A DNA stretch of 64,000 nucleotides from Chitinophaga pinensis DSM 2588 (GCF_000024005.1 NC_013132.1:7744001-7808000), one strand, 5' to 3'. Positions 55,092 through 62,893 are shown, counted from the first letter of the stretch. Notes: generated by a model not told the origin, from the letters alone. A program made the numbers and translations.

Positions 55092-55907
55092 ATGAAAAAG
55101 ACAGTATTTATCACCGGCGCCTCTTCCGGTTTTGGCAAAGAAACAGTGCTAAAGTTTCATAACGAAGGCTGGAACGTAATAGCAACAATGCGCAACCCTG
55201 AAAAATATACCGAATTGTCAGCGCTCGAGAATGTGTGGATCACCCAACTGGACGTTACAGATAAGGCGGGTATTACACAGGCAGTTGCCCGCGGACTCGA
55301 AAAATTTGGCCGTATCGACGTACTCGTCAATAACGCTGGTTATGGTGCTATAGGATCAATTGAAGCAGCTTCAGATGAAATCATCCGTCGCCAGTTTGAA
55401 GTCAACCTTTTCGGCGTAATCGATGTTACCAAGGCAGTATTACCCGCCATGCGCAAACAGCAGGAAGGTGTCGTCATCAATATCTCTTCCATGGGTGGCC
55501 GTATTACCATTCCTTTCGGCGCACTGTACAATGCAACTAAATTCGCCCTGGAAGGACTGACAGAAGCTATGCAATATGAACTGAACCCGCTCGGTATAAA
55601 ACTCAAACTTATTGAGCCCGGCAGCTATCGCACAAACTTCAATGGCAGTTCGATGGACTTCTTCGGCGCAGGTGATATTGCAGACTATCAGCCTTTCTTT
55701 GAGAAATTTACCGCCATCGCTAAAAGCCCCGGCAGAGGTAATGCCAATATCACAGAAGTCAGCGATGCCATCTACCTGGCAGCAACAGATAATACGGAAC
55801 AGTTACGCTATGTGGTAGGCGCCGATGCGGCGAATATGATTAACTACAAACTGGAAAAAGGAGATGTGGCCTTTAAACAGTTGGTATCCGGACACTTTGG
55901 TATATAA
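55092..55907 (+). CDS. Short-chain dehydrogenase/reductase
   Basis: 271 residues from the ATG at 55092 (MKKTVFITGASSGFGKE); the frame is open further upstream, but those 27 codons do not look like family sequence. Rossmann fold: TGASSGFG binds the dinucleotide, NNAGYG is the conserved structural motif, ISSMGG carries the catalytic Ser and YNATKFA the Tyr-xxx-Lys pair. A complete classical SDR, probably NADP(H)-dependent. The substrate is unknown. It precedes an AraC-family gene by 22 bases on the same strand, which probably forms a two-gene operon. Confidence 0.92.
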   Translation: MKKTVFITGASSGFGKETVLKFHNEGWNVIATMRNPEKYTELSALENVWITQLDVTDKAGITQAVARGLEKFGRIDVLVNNAGYGAIGSIEAASDEIIRRQFEVNLFGVIDVTKAVLPAMRKQQEGVVINISSMGGRITIPFGALYNATKFALEGLTEAMQYELNPLGIKLKLIEPGSYRTNFNGSSMDFFGAGDIADYQPFFEKFTAIAKSPGRGNANITEVSDAIYLAATDNTEQLRYVVGADAANMINYKLEKGDVAFKQLVSGHFGI

Positions 55908-55929
55908 TTCTCTGACGTATCTTTAGGTT

Positions 55930-56838
55930 ATGCAAAACAGCTATGTAGATATCAACACGATCAGTGAATTGCATACATTCTATGGATGTGGCAAACCACA
56001 ACATCCGCTGATCACCGTTATCGACCTGCTGGCGGTGAACAGGGAAAATATTCCCGCTGATGGATCCTTCTATCGCCTGGGCTTCTACAGTATTTTTTGC
56101 AAGCAGTTCAAAGGGATCCTGAAATACGGCAGGTCACATTATGATTTCAGCGAAGGTTCACTGATGTTCACGGCTCCGCACCAGGTAACCGCCACCAGCA
56201 AGAATATGCAGATAGAAGAAGGCTGGGGACTGTTCTTCCATCCCGATCTTATTAACAACACCGCCCTTGGCAGAAAGATAAATGACTATAGCTTTTTTCA
56301 CTATGCTGTAAACGAAGCGCTGCATTTGTCAGAAGAGGAAAAACGCACAATTGGTGAATGCGTTAATAACATCAGGAAAGAATATGCACAAAACATCGAC
56401 AAACATACCCAGGGACTCATTCAAAGTAACCTGGAACTGCTGCTGAACTACTGCAACAGGTTCTATGATCGCCAGTTCTTCACACGGGCCCATATCAGCA
56501 ATGATACCGTCGAACGTTTCGAACACCTGCTGAAAGACTATTTCTCACAGGAATCTTTAATCGAAGCAGGTCTGCCGGACGTAAAATACTTCGCGAGCCG
56601 TTTGCACCTTTCGCCCAATTACCTCTCCGATCTGCTTAATAAATACACCGGTAAAACAACGCAGGAACACATTCACCTGCAATTAGTAGACCGGGCTAAA
56701 ACACTGCTCTGGAGCTCCGATAAACCAATCAGCGAAATCGCCTACGATCTGGGATTTGAGCATCCATCTCATTTTACAAAGATCTTCAAAAATAAGACAG
56801 GACAATCGCCGAAAGCTTTCAGGACAATTAGGAATTAG
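55930..56838 (+). CDS. AraC-family transcriptional regulator
   Basis: 302 residues. The N-terminal cupin-like sensor (about 30-165, with YDFSEGSLMFTAPHQVTATSKN) is followed by a helical linker and a C-terminal AraC DNA-binding domain (about 205-302), with DVKYFASRLHLSPNYLSDLLNKYTGKTTQEHI as the first HTH and ISEIAYDLGFEHPSHFTKIFKNKTGQSPKAFR as the second. This is a widespread Bacteroidota type often coupled to oxidoreductase genes, here the preceding SDR. The last codons and the TAG stop are part of a GAATTAG repeat array that continues for nine units. Confidence 0.92.
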   Translation: MQNSYVDINTISELHTFYGCGKPQHPLITVIDLLAVNRENIPADGSFYRLGFYSIFCKQFKGILKYGRSHYDFSEGSLMFTAPHQVTATSKNMQIEEGWGLFFHPDLINNTALGRKINDYSFFHYAVNEALHLSEEEKRTIGECVNNIRKEYAQNIDKHTQGLIQSNLELLLNYCNRFYDRQFFTRAHISNDTVERFEHLLKDYFSQESLIEAGLPDVKYFASRLHLSPNYLSDLLNKYTGKTTQEHIHLQLVDRAKTLLWSSDKPISEIAYDLGFEHPSHFTKIFKNKTGQSPKAFRTIRN

Positions 56839-56894
56839 GAATTAAGAATTAAGAATTAAGAATTAGGAATTAAGAATTAGGAATTAAGAATTAG
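56832..56894 (+). repeat. Heptamer array at the AraC stop codon (9 units)
   Basis: Nine perfect GAATTAR units: G, A, A, A, G, A, G, A, G at the last position, closed by GAATTGC. The first unit contains the stop codon TAG (56836-56838). It lies between the stop codon and the terminator at 56968. Confidence 0.95.
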
Positions 56895-56967
56895 GAATTG
56901 CAGAAACAGACTGTCATAAATCAATAAACAGACTATTATTCATAGCTGAACAATAACACACCTGGTT

Positions 56968-57013
56968 ATATAAAAGAGCGGCACTCTACCAGGAAAGCCG
57001 CTTCTTTTATATA
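56968..57013. terminator. Shared intrinsic terminator between convergent genes
   Basis: TATATAAAAGA-GCGGC pairs with GCCGC-TTCTTTTATATA around a 14-base loop, with one bulged base. A- and T-rich arms on both sides would serve both the AraC gene and the convergent M57-like gene. Confidence 0.8.
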
Positions 57014-57100
57014 GCATTAAGACAATTATCAATTAAAGAAAGCTCTTGGACTAGAAAACACCTCACTTAATACCATACGAAGCCAATAATAAATCAATTC

Positions 57101-57128
57101 TTAATTCTTAATTCTTAATTCCTAATTT
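57101..57128 (-). repeat. Heptamer array after the HEXXH lipoprotein stop (4 units)
   Basis: Read on the minus strand: AAATTAG, then GAATTAA three times, closed by GAATTGA. It begins three bases after the minus-strand stop TGA (57132-57134). With the array at 56832 it forms an inverted pair flanking about 200 bases. Confidence 0.9.
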
Positions 57129-57131
57129 CTA

Positions 57132-57884
57132 TCATGGGTACAGCACCTGTGCAGCCTGGATATCTTTTGTAGACAATACGGTTGCACCGCTGCCACACTG
57201 ACCGCCATTCATCAATGAAGACGCATCCGTACCACCTACACCAGGAACGGCAGTAGCACTTGATTCACCGATTGCTGACCAGTTCGTATGTCTGAAAGAC
57301 ACATTATGTCCCATCTCATGACAGATGGTACGTGCACGCTGTGCAAAACTGTTACCGGCAATATAGGCTTTGTTGATACGGATCGTACCACCTGCACGAC
57401 CACCGGAAGGGAATGTACCGGAACCGCATACGCCACTGCCCAGATTACTGTCAATGATAATCACATCATAGGAAGAACCAGTAGTCACTGTCCAGTTGAT
57501 AGAACAACCCGAAATAGCATTCCACTGGCTGATAGCAGAGTTAATCTCTGATGTCATGGAAGTCATGGAAGCATCAATGCGCAGACGGATGTTTGTCACA
57601 TTGGTCGCAGATACCAGACTACCGGTATAATACTGTTCAGTTTTAGGCTTACCGGAAGGTATCTCCATGTCTTTAGGGAAGACGATATCTCCTTCGGCAA
57701 TAAACTCTTTTGCATTTTCGACAACCGCATTGTCAGGGAATCCCAGATCGCGGATGTAAGCGCGTACTTTAGCGGCGTTATCATACTCTGTTTGTGGCGT
57801 CTCACCGGGACCTTCGGCTGACTTTTTACAGGCTGCAAAACAAATAGTCAGGAGGAGCAGCAGCGGAAGAAACATGTTTTTCAT
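57132..57884 (-). CDS. M57-like HEXXH metalloprotease lipoprotein
   Basis: 250 residues with a lipobox (CFAAC, Cys ~19). The N-terminal region (about 35-95) with KVRAYIRDLGFPDNAVVENAKEFIAEGDIVFPKD is shared by the so-called dual-action HEIGH metallopeptidase group. The zinc site HEMGHNVSFRH (about 189-199) supplies HEXXHxxxxxH, and SLMNGGQ further on is a Met-turn candidate. Metzincin-like, probably surface-anchored or periplasmic. The substrate is unknown. It is a single-gene unit whose 3' end carries a heptamer array and then a shared terminator. Confidence 0.85.
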   Translation of the reverse strand: MKNMFLPLLLLLTICFAACKKSAEGPGETPQTEYDNAAKVRAYIRDLGFPDNAVVENAKEFIAEGDIVFPKDMEIPSGKPKTEQYYTGSLVSATNVTNIRLRIDASMTSMTSEINSAISQWNAISGCSINWTVTTGSSYDVIIIDSNLGSGVCGSGTFPSGGRAGGTIRINKAYIAGNSFAQRARTICHEMGHNVSFRHTNWSAIGESSATAVPGVGGTDASSLMNGGQCGSGATVLSTKDIQAAQVLYP

Positions 57885-58169
57885 GTTGTTGCATTTAGGT
57901 TTTTAAAGTGAAAGATTAGGGTAATAAAAAAGCATTATATGGGCGCAGAACATCATCACCATGCTTACTACATAGGATACCACAGGAAAAGTTATTGAAT
58001 AGCTACAGCGTTCACTTAAACGTCGGTATACATTAGGCTCTCAAAAAAAAGTTCTGCGAATTTGATTGACTCGATTTAGATCAGGCTGACAGATTTAGAT
58101 TCGGGCTCTATCAATGTTACAACTATTTATTCAGCAAAGAAAGATATTTAATTGGGCGGCTGAGAAGAA

Positions 58170-58274
58170 ATGTCAGTCAAATTATCTAAGTCGCCGCCCA
58201 CGGATGTAGTGCAGAAAAAAATGGGCCATACCTCGCTGAAGAGACTGGCCCATTACATGAATACATTTTATTAA
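58170..58274 (+). pseudogene. Possible tyrosine-recombinase C-terminal remnant
   Basis: A short plus-strand frame (ATG 58170, stop 58272-58274) encodes 34 residues including DVVQKKMGHTSLKRLAHYMN. GHTSLK followed by Tyr nine residues after the His is the spacing of the last catalytic motif of tyrosine recombinases (GH...Y). No upstream integrase domain is present. The stretch also contains the stem of a terminator for the minus-strand gene, so the peptide may be coincidental. Confidence 0.35.
58215..58254 (-). terminator. Intrinsic terminator of the DMP19-like gene
   Basis: The perfect 9-bp stem AATGGGCCA (58220-58228) / TGGCCCATT (58246-58254) is followed on the minus strand by a run of eight T (58220 back to 58215 plus the stem end). 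It lies 24 bases past the stop codon at 58278. Confidence 0.85.
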
Positions 58275-58277
58275 ATT

Positions 58278-59588
58278 TTATTTTTGTTTCACTACCCGCA
58301 CAAACTTTCCACTTTCATATTCTCTTATAGCCTCTTCATTACCATTGTCATCATATTCAATATTCAAACCGTGTTCTATCCCATTAATAAAGGTTCTTTT
58401 AAGCCACAATTTTCCATTCTGGTAACCAATTGATTCGCCATTAGATAAATAGTTTTCACAATTCACCACATAACTATAAAATGAAAATCTGCTGTTTTCT
58501 TCTTTAAAATCATAATCATAAAAAATACCATTCCCGTTAATTAATGTTTCCTTTCTGTTTTCGTCAAAACAAATCAGGTATTCACTCAATTTGTTGAAGC
58601 GTTCATTCTCAATTTTTTTAAGTGTGTGGTAACTTCTGATCTGTCCATCATCAAAATATCTCTTGATGTGAATTTTTTCCGTTTCGTCCTCCCAATATTG
58701 CGCTTTTATGATGCCGGTATCATAAAATCTATCTTTGAATACCATATTGGAATTATAGCTGTCTTTTACTATTTTTTTCGTATGTGATTCTAATTGCCCG
58801 TTCGGATAGTATTTCAGTGTATGTTCCATGTTCTTAACAGTATCATCACTTCTTGTCTCCTCGTATGGCAGCCCTTCTTTAAATTTCTTTTCAGCAACCT
58901 GCTTACCCTTACGATAGACTATCTCCTCCACTTTCACATCGTCCACATATTTTTCATATTTCCCTTCCGGCACGCCTTTCTTTACTTCTAAAACTTCTAA
59001 AATATTACCAGTCCTGTACTCCAACCGGCCGGTATATTTTTTATCTATTGGTTTAATAAACTGCTCCTGATGCTCTCTGATGAAAGCCTCAACATCCTTA
59101 TATAATTGTGCGTTTATTTTGAAATAAGGAATGTTGTTTTGATTAATAGTGCTGAGCCTTCCTTTCAGATAACGGAAATACACCTTTTCAACCAGCTCAT
59201 AATATTTTTTATTGGGCAATAGCTTTAAGCCGTTTAAAACCGGCGGGAAATATTTATCATAGCCATTGTCGATAAATTGGCTGAAACCGCCATTTGTCAC
59301 CTGACCATCTAAATACCACCAGAAGAACAGCAACTTTTGTTCAGGTGATGTTATAGCAATCGCTTCTGTCAGGTCTAACTGGTTTTGCTCCAGATATTCA
59401 GCGACCATTTTTGACAACGGACTTAATACCGCCCAGTTAAAATCCATATTATGCAATCTGTAATAATCAACCGGCGATATCTCTGGTCTGATCTGGTTTT
59501 CCGGGTCTGTTTTACTATAAAGATCACCGTTTAAATGTTCTTCAATTAATTGTTTGTCCTCAGTTGATAGTTTGTTATTAGTCTTCAT
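58278..59588 (-). CDS. DMP19 (DUF4375)-like protein with MORN/YwqK-type repeats
   Basis: 436 residues, no signal peptide. Residues ~60-180 resemble DMP19/DUF4375: FFWWYLDGQVTNGGFSQFIDNGYDKYFPPVLNGLKLL is the characteristic core. From ~190 on there are repeated Y-x-x-G strands (EYRTGNILEVLEVKKGVPEGKYEKY, LKYYPNGQLESHTKK, KRYFDDGQIRSYHTLKK, NGIEHGLNIEYDDNGNEEAIREYESGKF), the MORN-like toxin_YwqK repeat found in immunity- or toxin-linked proteins. Codon use is visibly richer in A/T than in neighbouring genes, which hints at recent acquisition. The function is unknown. Context (remnants, terminator, no operon) fits an accessory gene. Confidence 0.7.
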   Translation of the reverse strand: MKTNNKLSTEDKQLIEEHLNGDLYSKTDPENQIRPEISPVDYYRLHNMDFNWAVLSPLSKMVAEYLEQNQLDLTEAIAITSPEQKLLFFWWYLDGQVTNGGFSQFIDNGYDKYFPPVLNGLKLLPNKKYYELVEKVYFRYLKGRLSTINQNNIPYFKINAQLYKDVEAFIREHQEQFIKPIDKKYTGRLEYRTGNILEVLEVKKGVPEGKYEKYVDDVKVEEIVYRKGKQVAEKKFKEGLPYEETRSDDTVKNMEHTLKYYPNGQLESHTKKIVKDSYNSNMVFKDRFYDTGIIKAQYWEDETEKIHIKRYFDDGQIRSYHTLKKIENERFNKLSEYLICFDENRKETLINGNGIFYDYDFKEENSRFSFYSYVVNCENYLSNGESIGYQNGKLWLKRTFINGIEHGLNIEYDDNGNEEAIREYESGKFVRVVKQK

Positions 59589-59672
59589 GGAATAAAATCT
59601 ATTTGGTTATTCGGACACTTGCTGCCATTGGGAAGTAATAAATATACACATTTATTATAATGCAATAATCAT

Positions 59673-59714
59673 AAAAGCGGACGATCCCTTCTGCAAGAAG
59701 AATCGTCCGCTTTT
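59673..59714. terminator. Intrinsic terminator of the SDR gene
   Basis: The perfect 13-bp stem 59673-59685 / 59702-59714 has core GCGGACGAT/ATCGTCCGC, an A-run on the left and a T-run on the right. It ends 32 bases short of the heptamer array that follows the SDR stop. Confidence 0.9.
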
Positions 59715-59745
59715 ATTTTCACAGCAGCACCTTGCCACTGAATTC

Positions 59746-59780
59746 TTAATTCCTAATTCCTAATTCCTAATTCCTAATTA
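59746..59780 (-). repeat. Heptamer array at the SDR stop codon (5 units)
   Basis: Read on the minus strand: TAATTAG, GAATTAG three times, GAATTAA, closed by GAATTCA. The stop codon TAA (59778-59780 on the plus strand read in reverse) is the first three bases. The array lies between the stop and the terminator at 59673-59714. Confidence 0.93.
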
Positions 59781-60518
59781 AACTAACACCCCGCCACCAT
59801 CAACAGTCAGCACCTGCCCTGTCGCAAATGCCTGCTTCATCATATACACAAATGTCTGCGCAATATCTTCCGATACACCCACTCTCTTCACCAGCAATGC
59901 ATTCCCAAGCGTCGTAAAAATATTTTCTCTGTCTGCCTCCGGCATACCATTCCACAAATTGGTTCTCACTACGCCAGGCGCAACCAGGTTCACTCTCACA
60001 GTCGCCAGTTCTACTGCCATAGCGCGGGTGAACCCTTCCATGGCCATACAGATACTGGATGCTACGCCCCATCCTGCATTCGGACGCTGACCTGAATTAC
60101 CACCGGTAAGATTGATAGAACCACCTTTTCTGATATGCGGAGCCGCATATTTTACAGCAGCAAAAGCACCCCAGTAACGTACATTAAAAAATCGCTGTGC
60201 ATCCGCGATGTTGGTTTTGTTGATCTCCTGTAAAGTCAGGTTCTCGCCTGCTGTATAAATCAGGTGATCAAAGCTCCCCGCCCCTTCAAAGAAAGCGCGG
60301 ATGTTTTCTTCATGTGACAGGTCAACGGCATACCCTTCGCTACCAGCCGGCAATTGTTTCAGCGCCTCGTTAATACGCTGCTGATTACCTGATACGATAA
60401 CTACCTTTGCGCCTTCTTCCGCAGCGGCAATAGCTGTTGCCAATCCTATACCGGAACTTGCTCCCAGTATAATCACCCGCTGACCTTCCAATGTCTGTTT
60501 CTTAGTCTGTTTTTCCAT
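59778..60518 (-). CDS. SDR-family oxidoreductase lacking an obvious YxxxK
   Basis: 246 residues. The Rossmann motif LGASSGIGLA is clear, as are the family's DHLIYTAGEN and the C-terminal PGVVRTNLW and GQVLTVDGGG blocks. Where a classical SDR has Ser...YxxxK, this protein reads NLTGGNSGQRPNAGWGVASSICMAMEGFTRA, with neither the Tyr nor the Lys in place. A subgroup of SDR proteins with RPxxGW at this point is known from annotation, so this looks family-typical and not like damage. Its catalysis is unclear. It is divergent from a Crp-type regulator 101 bases away, a common regulator-target arrangement. Confidence 0.85.
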   Translation of the reverse strand: MEKQTKKQTLEGQRVIILGASSGIGLATAIAAAEEGAKVVIVSGNQQRINEALKQLPAGSEGYAVDLSHEENIRAFFEGAGSFDHLIYTAGENLTLQEINKTNIADAQRFFNVRYWGAFAAVKYAAPHIRKGGSINLTGGNSGQRPNAGWGVASSICMAMEGFTRAMAVELATVRVNLVAPGVVRTNLWNGMPEADRENIFTTLGNALLVKRVGVSEDIAQTFVYMMKQAFATGQVLTVDGGGVLV

Positions 60519-60619
60519 GATTATTCGTTTGATATGTCAAAGGTCGCCCCGGCAGAATTCCAGACACTGAACAAATGGTAAAAAAGGAATAACTGCATCA
60601 AATTGCAGATATTTGCTAC

Positions 60620-61195
60620 ATGGACAGCCAGCTATTCAATTATCTTCAACCAGGCAATACCTTTTCTGCAACAGAACAGGCGGAGATCCTGCATACCTTT
60701 GATCGTAAGACCTTCAAAGAAGGAGAAGTGCTGTTCCATTCGGGAAATGTTTGCAGACAATTGTTTTTTATCTGCAAAGGCGTGCTCAGGATATTGGTAC
60801 AGGGAGACAATGGTAACGACGTGACCTACTTTTTCGTGAATGAAAATCACTTTTGTACCATCCTTAACAGCTTTATGACCCAGACACTCGCACATGAATC
60901 AATCGTAGCAGCCTGTGAACTGGAAGTGATGATGATTGACAGAGCCGCACTGCTGGACCTTTATAAGACATATCCCCTGCTGAAACCCCTGATAGATGCA
61001 CGTATACAACAAGCCTTACTGGAAAAAATCAACACCCGTAATGCCTACCTGGGCCTCGATTCCACAGCCCGCTATCAGCTCTTCCTGGAAAAACAACCGG
61101 ATATCGCCAGAAGGGTACAATTGAGCGACGTCGCCTCTTATCTGGGTATCACCCCGCAATCCCTCAGCAGGATCAGGCGCAATAAGGTTTTATAG
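60620..61195 (+). CDS. Crp/Fnr-family transcriptional regulator
   Basis: 191 residues. The N-terminal cyclic-nucleotide-binding-like beta barrel (about 20-115) contains FKEGEVLFHSGNVCRQLFFICKGVLRIL. A dimerisation helix follows, then a short C-terminal helix-turn-helix (VQLSDVASYLGITPQSLSRIRR, ~165-187). Bacteroidota proteins of this kind usually do not bind cAMP, and the ligand is unknown. It is divergent from the SDR gene, which it probably controls. GATATTTG at 60608 is seven-of-eight to TAnnTTTG but only a few bases from the ATG, too close for a normal leader. Confidence 0.92.
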   Translation: MDSQLFNYLQPGNTFSATEQAEILHTFDRKTFKEGEVLFHSGNVCRQLFFICKGVLRILVQGDNGNDVTYFFVNENHFCTILNSFMTQTLAHESIVAACELEVMMIDRAALLDLYKTYPLLKPLIDARIQQALLEKINTRNAYLGLDSTARYQLFLEKQPDIARRVQLSDVASYLGITPQSLSRIRRNKVL

Positions 61196-61293
61196 GCTGT
61201 CTGTCCCTCCCAGGTGACCGTTCATCTAAAATGAAATGTTAATATTTCACGTATTCTTGATTATCTTTTTTAGCTGCCTTAGCTTAGCCCATA

Positions 61294-62037
61294 ATGAGTA
61301 ATTCTACCCTTTTACTAAAAACGGTCCTGTTTTTTATACTGGTGCTGGCAGGCGGAATCGCCACAGCGCAGGTACGGGTATACGGTACAGTATACGATCG
61401 TTCCGGCCGTTTTGGTATGCCCTATGTCAGCGTTATGAGTTCCAGTGGCGGCGGTACCGTTACCGACTCCCTGGGTCGCTATAGCCTCAATATGGCCCCT
61501 GCCGATTCCCTCAGCTTCTCCTACCAGGGAAAAGCCACCATGAAAATTCCGGTAGCGGAAATCCCGCGTAACCGTCCTTTCGATACAAAAATACACGTAG
61601 ACGTTACGACCCTGCCTACTGTTATCGTGGAAGAAAAAAGAAGAACTTATCAGATGGATTCCATCGCCAACCGTATGGAATATCAGAAGGTATTTAACTT
61701 CAGTCCGGAATATATCAGCACCGGCAGTACGGTCGTAGGCTTCAACCTCGACGCCCTGCTCTCCATGCGGAAGATCAAAAGAATGGAACGATTCAGAGAT
61801 CACCTGATAGAACTGGAACAGGAAGATTACGTCAATCACCGTTTCAATAAAGCCCTGGTAAAAAAACTGACCGGAATCAGCGATTCCACCGCCCTGGAAG
61901 CCTTTATGCAACGCTATCGCCCCAGCTACTACCAGATCCTTGAATACGATACAGAATACGATTACTTCAGATACATCAAAGACCTCGCCCGCTATTTCAG
62001 ATATGACTGGAAACGCGAGCATCCCGAAAGCAAATAG
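61294..62037 (+). CDS. Exported protein with carboxypeptidase-regulatory-like domain
   Basis: 247 residues with a signal peptide (about 1-25). Residues ~28-105 form a carboxypeptidase-regulatory-like beta-sandwich (VRVYGTVYDRSGRFGMPYVSVMSSSGGGTVTDSLGRYSLN), the same module found at the front of SusC proteins, but here no barrel follows. The remaining ~140 residues are helical and charged (MRKIKRMERFRDHLIELEQEDYVNHRFNKALVKKLTGISDSTALEAFMQRYRPSYYQI). The function is unknown. Such free-standing proteins are common in Bacteroidota and are thought to be periplasmic. TATCTTTT (61262) may be a -7 box. Confidence 0.8.
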   Translation: MSNSTLLLKTVLFFILVLAGGIATAQVRVYGTVYDRSGRFGMPYVSVMSSSGGGTVTDSLGRYSLNMAPADSLSFSYQGKATMKIPVAEIPRNRPFDTKIHVDVTTLPTVIVEEKRRTYQMDSIANRMEYQKVFNFSPEYISTGSTVVGFNLDALLSMRKIKRMERFRDHLIELEQEDYVNHRFNKALVKKLTGISDSTALEAFMQRYRPSYYQILEYDTEYDYFRYIKDLARYFRYDWKREHPESK

Positions 62038-62084
62038 GCTTTTTTAGTACGTCCGCCGCAGGCATGTACGCATATATAGGAGAT

Positions 62085-62117
62085 AGTCCCTATATTTATA
62101 TATAAATTACAGGGACT
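62085..62117. promoter_or_regulatory. Inverted repeat upstream of plsC
   Basis: AGTCCCT (62085-62091) / AGGGACT (62111-62117) flank a nested AT palindrome ATTTATATATAAAT (62093-62106). No T-tract follows, so a terminator is unlikely. The repeat ends 20 bases before the PlsC start and could be an operator or an mRNA leader hairpin. Confidence 0.45.
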
Positions 62118-62137
62118 CAAGAATAACTCCGACAGAT

Positions 62138-62893
62138 ATGAAATGGCTTACGAACCTCCTGGCCAGGTTATACGCTACTTATGCATTGATCGTCTTTATC
62201 TGCACTATGCTGATCATGCTGCTGCCTATGTGGCTGGTCTCATTACTTCCTGGACCCAGGAATATCCGTTATTTCATGACCCTCGGACGGGCCTGGATGC
62301 ATGTATACATGCCATTGATCTTTTGTCCGGTAAGGGTGAAAGGCAAAGCATACTTCGATTCCGATCAGCCCTACATCATCGTGTGTAACCACAATTCCAT
62401 GATGGACGTTCCCACCACTACCTACGCCATTCCTGCTGCCAGCAAGAGCCTGGCCAAAGAAGAAATGAAGAAGGCGCCTATCTTCGGTATCATGTATAAG
62501 GTAGGTTCCGTGCTGGTGAACAGGCATGATCCGGAAAGCCGGAAACGTAGCGTAGCAGAAATGAAAGAAGTGCTCAGCGACGGCGTACACATGCTGTTAT
62601 ACCCGGAAGGTACGCGTAACAAAACCGACGATCCGCTGAAATCTTTCTACGACGGCGCATTTACACTGGCCATCGAAACCCACAAACCGATCCTGCCGGC
62701 CGTTATTTTTAATACGCGTAAGATTATGCCGCCGGGGAAAGTATTTTATGCCCTTCCGCACGCAATAGATATTCATTTTCTGGCGCCGGTGGATACGACA
62801 GCACTGACATCCGCTGATCTGGAATCATTAAAAGAAAGGGTGTTTAAAACGATGTGGGAGCATATCGAACAACACTGGAAACAAAAAGCATAA
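62138..62893 (+). CDS. plsC: 1-acyl-sn-glycerol-3-phosphate acyltransferase
   Basis: 251 residues, integral to or attached to the inner membrane through an N-terminal hydrophobic segment (about 15-37). The acyltransferase motifs are complete: NHNSMMD gives HX4D (H85, D90), with KEEMKKAPIFG, VLVNRHDPESR and LLYPEGTRNK for acceptor and phosphate binding, and ILPAVIFNT at the end. The enzyme transfers an acyl chain to lysophosphatidic acid, giving phosphatidic acid for phospholipid synthesis. It is convergent with LptD across a strong terminator, and is the first clear core-metabolism gene of this end of the window. Confidence 0.92.
   Translation: MKWLTNLLARLYATYALIVFICTMLIMLLPMWLVSLLPGPRNIRYFMTLGRAWMHVYMPLIFCPVRVKGKAYFDSDQPYIIVCNHNSMMDVPTTTYAIPAASKSLAKEEMKKAPIFGIMYKVGSVLVNRHDPESRKRSVAEMKEVLSDGVHMLLYPEGTRNKTDDPLKSFYDGAFTLAIETHKPILPAVIFNTRKIMPPGKVFYALPHAIDIHFLAPVDTTALTSADLESLKERVFKTMWEHIEQHWKQKA

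Larger units (their letters stand above)
57885..58277. other. Intergenic region of ~390 bases with small repeats
   Basis: No ordinary gene is seen. Visible structure: an imperfect ~15-base direct repeat, GATTTAGATCAGGCT (58073) and GATTTAGATTCGGGCT (58092), 19 bases apart; an 8-bp inverted repeat TGGGCGGC (58153-58160) / GCCGCCCA (58193-58200) with a 32-base loop; then the integrase-like peptide and terminator listed separately. The region is more AT-rich than its surroundings and may be the debris of a mobile element. Confidence 0.5.

Noticed and set aside
60608..60615. GATATTTG as promoter of the Crp-type gene
   Set aside because: Only five bases separate it from the ATG, too short for a normal leader; kept as a remark and not called.
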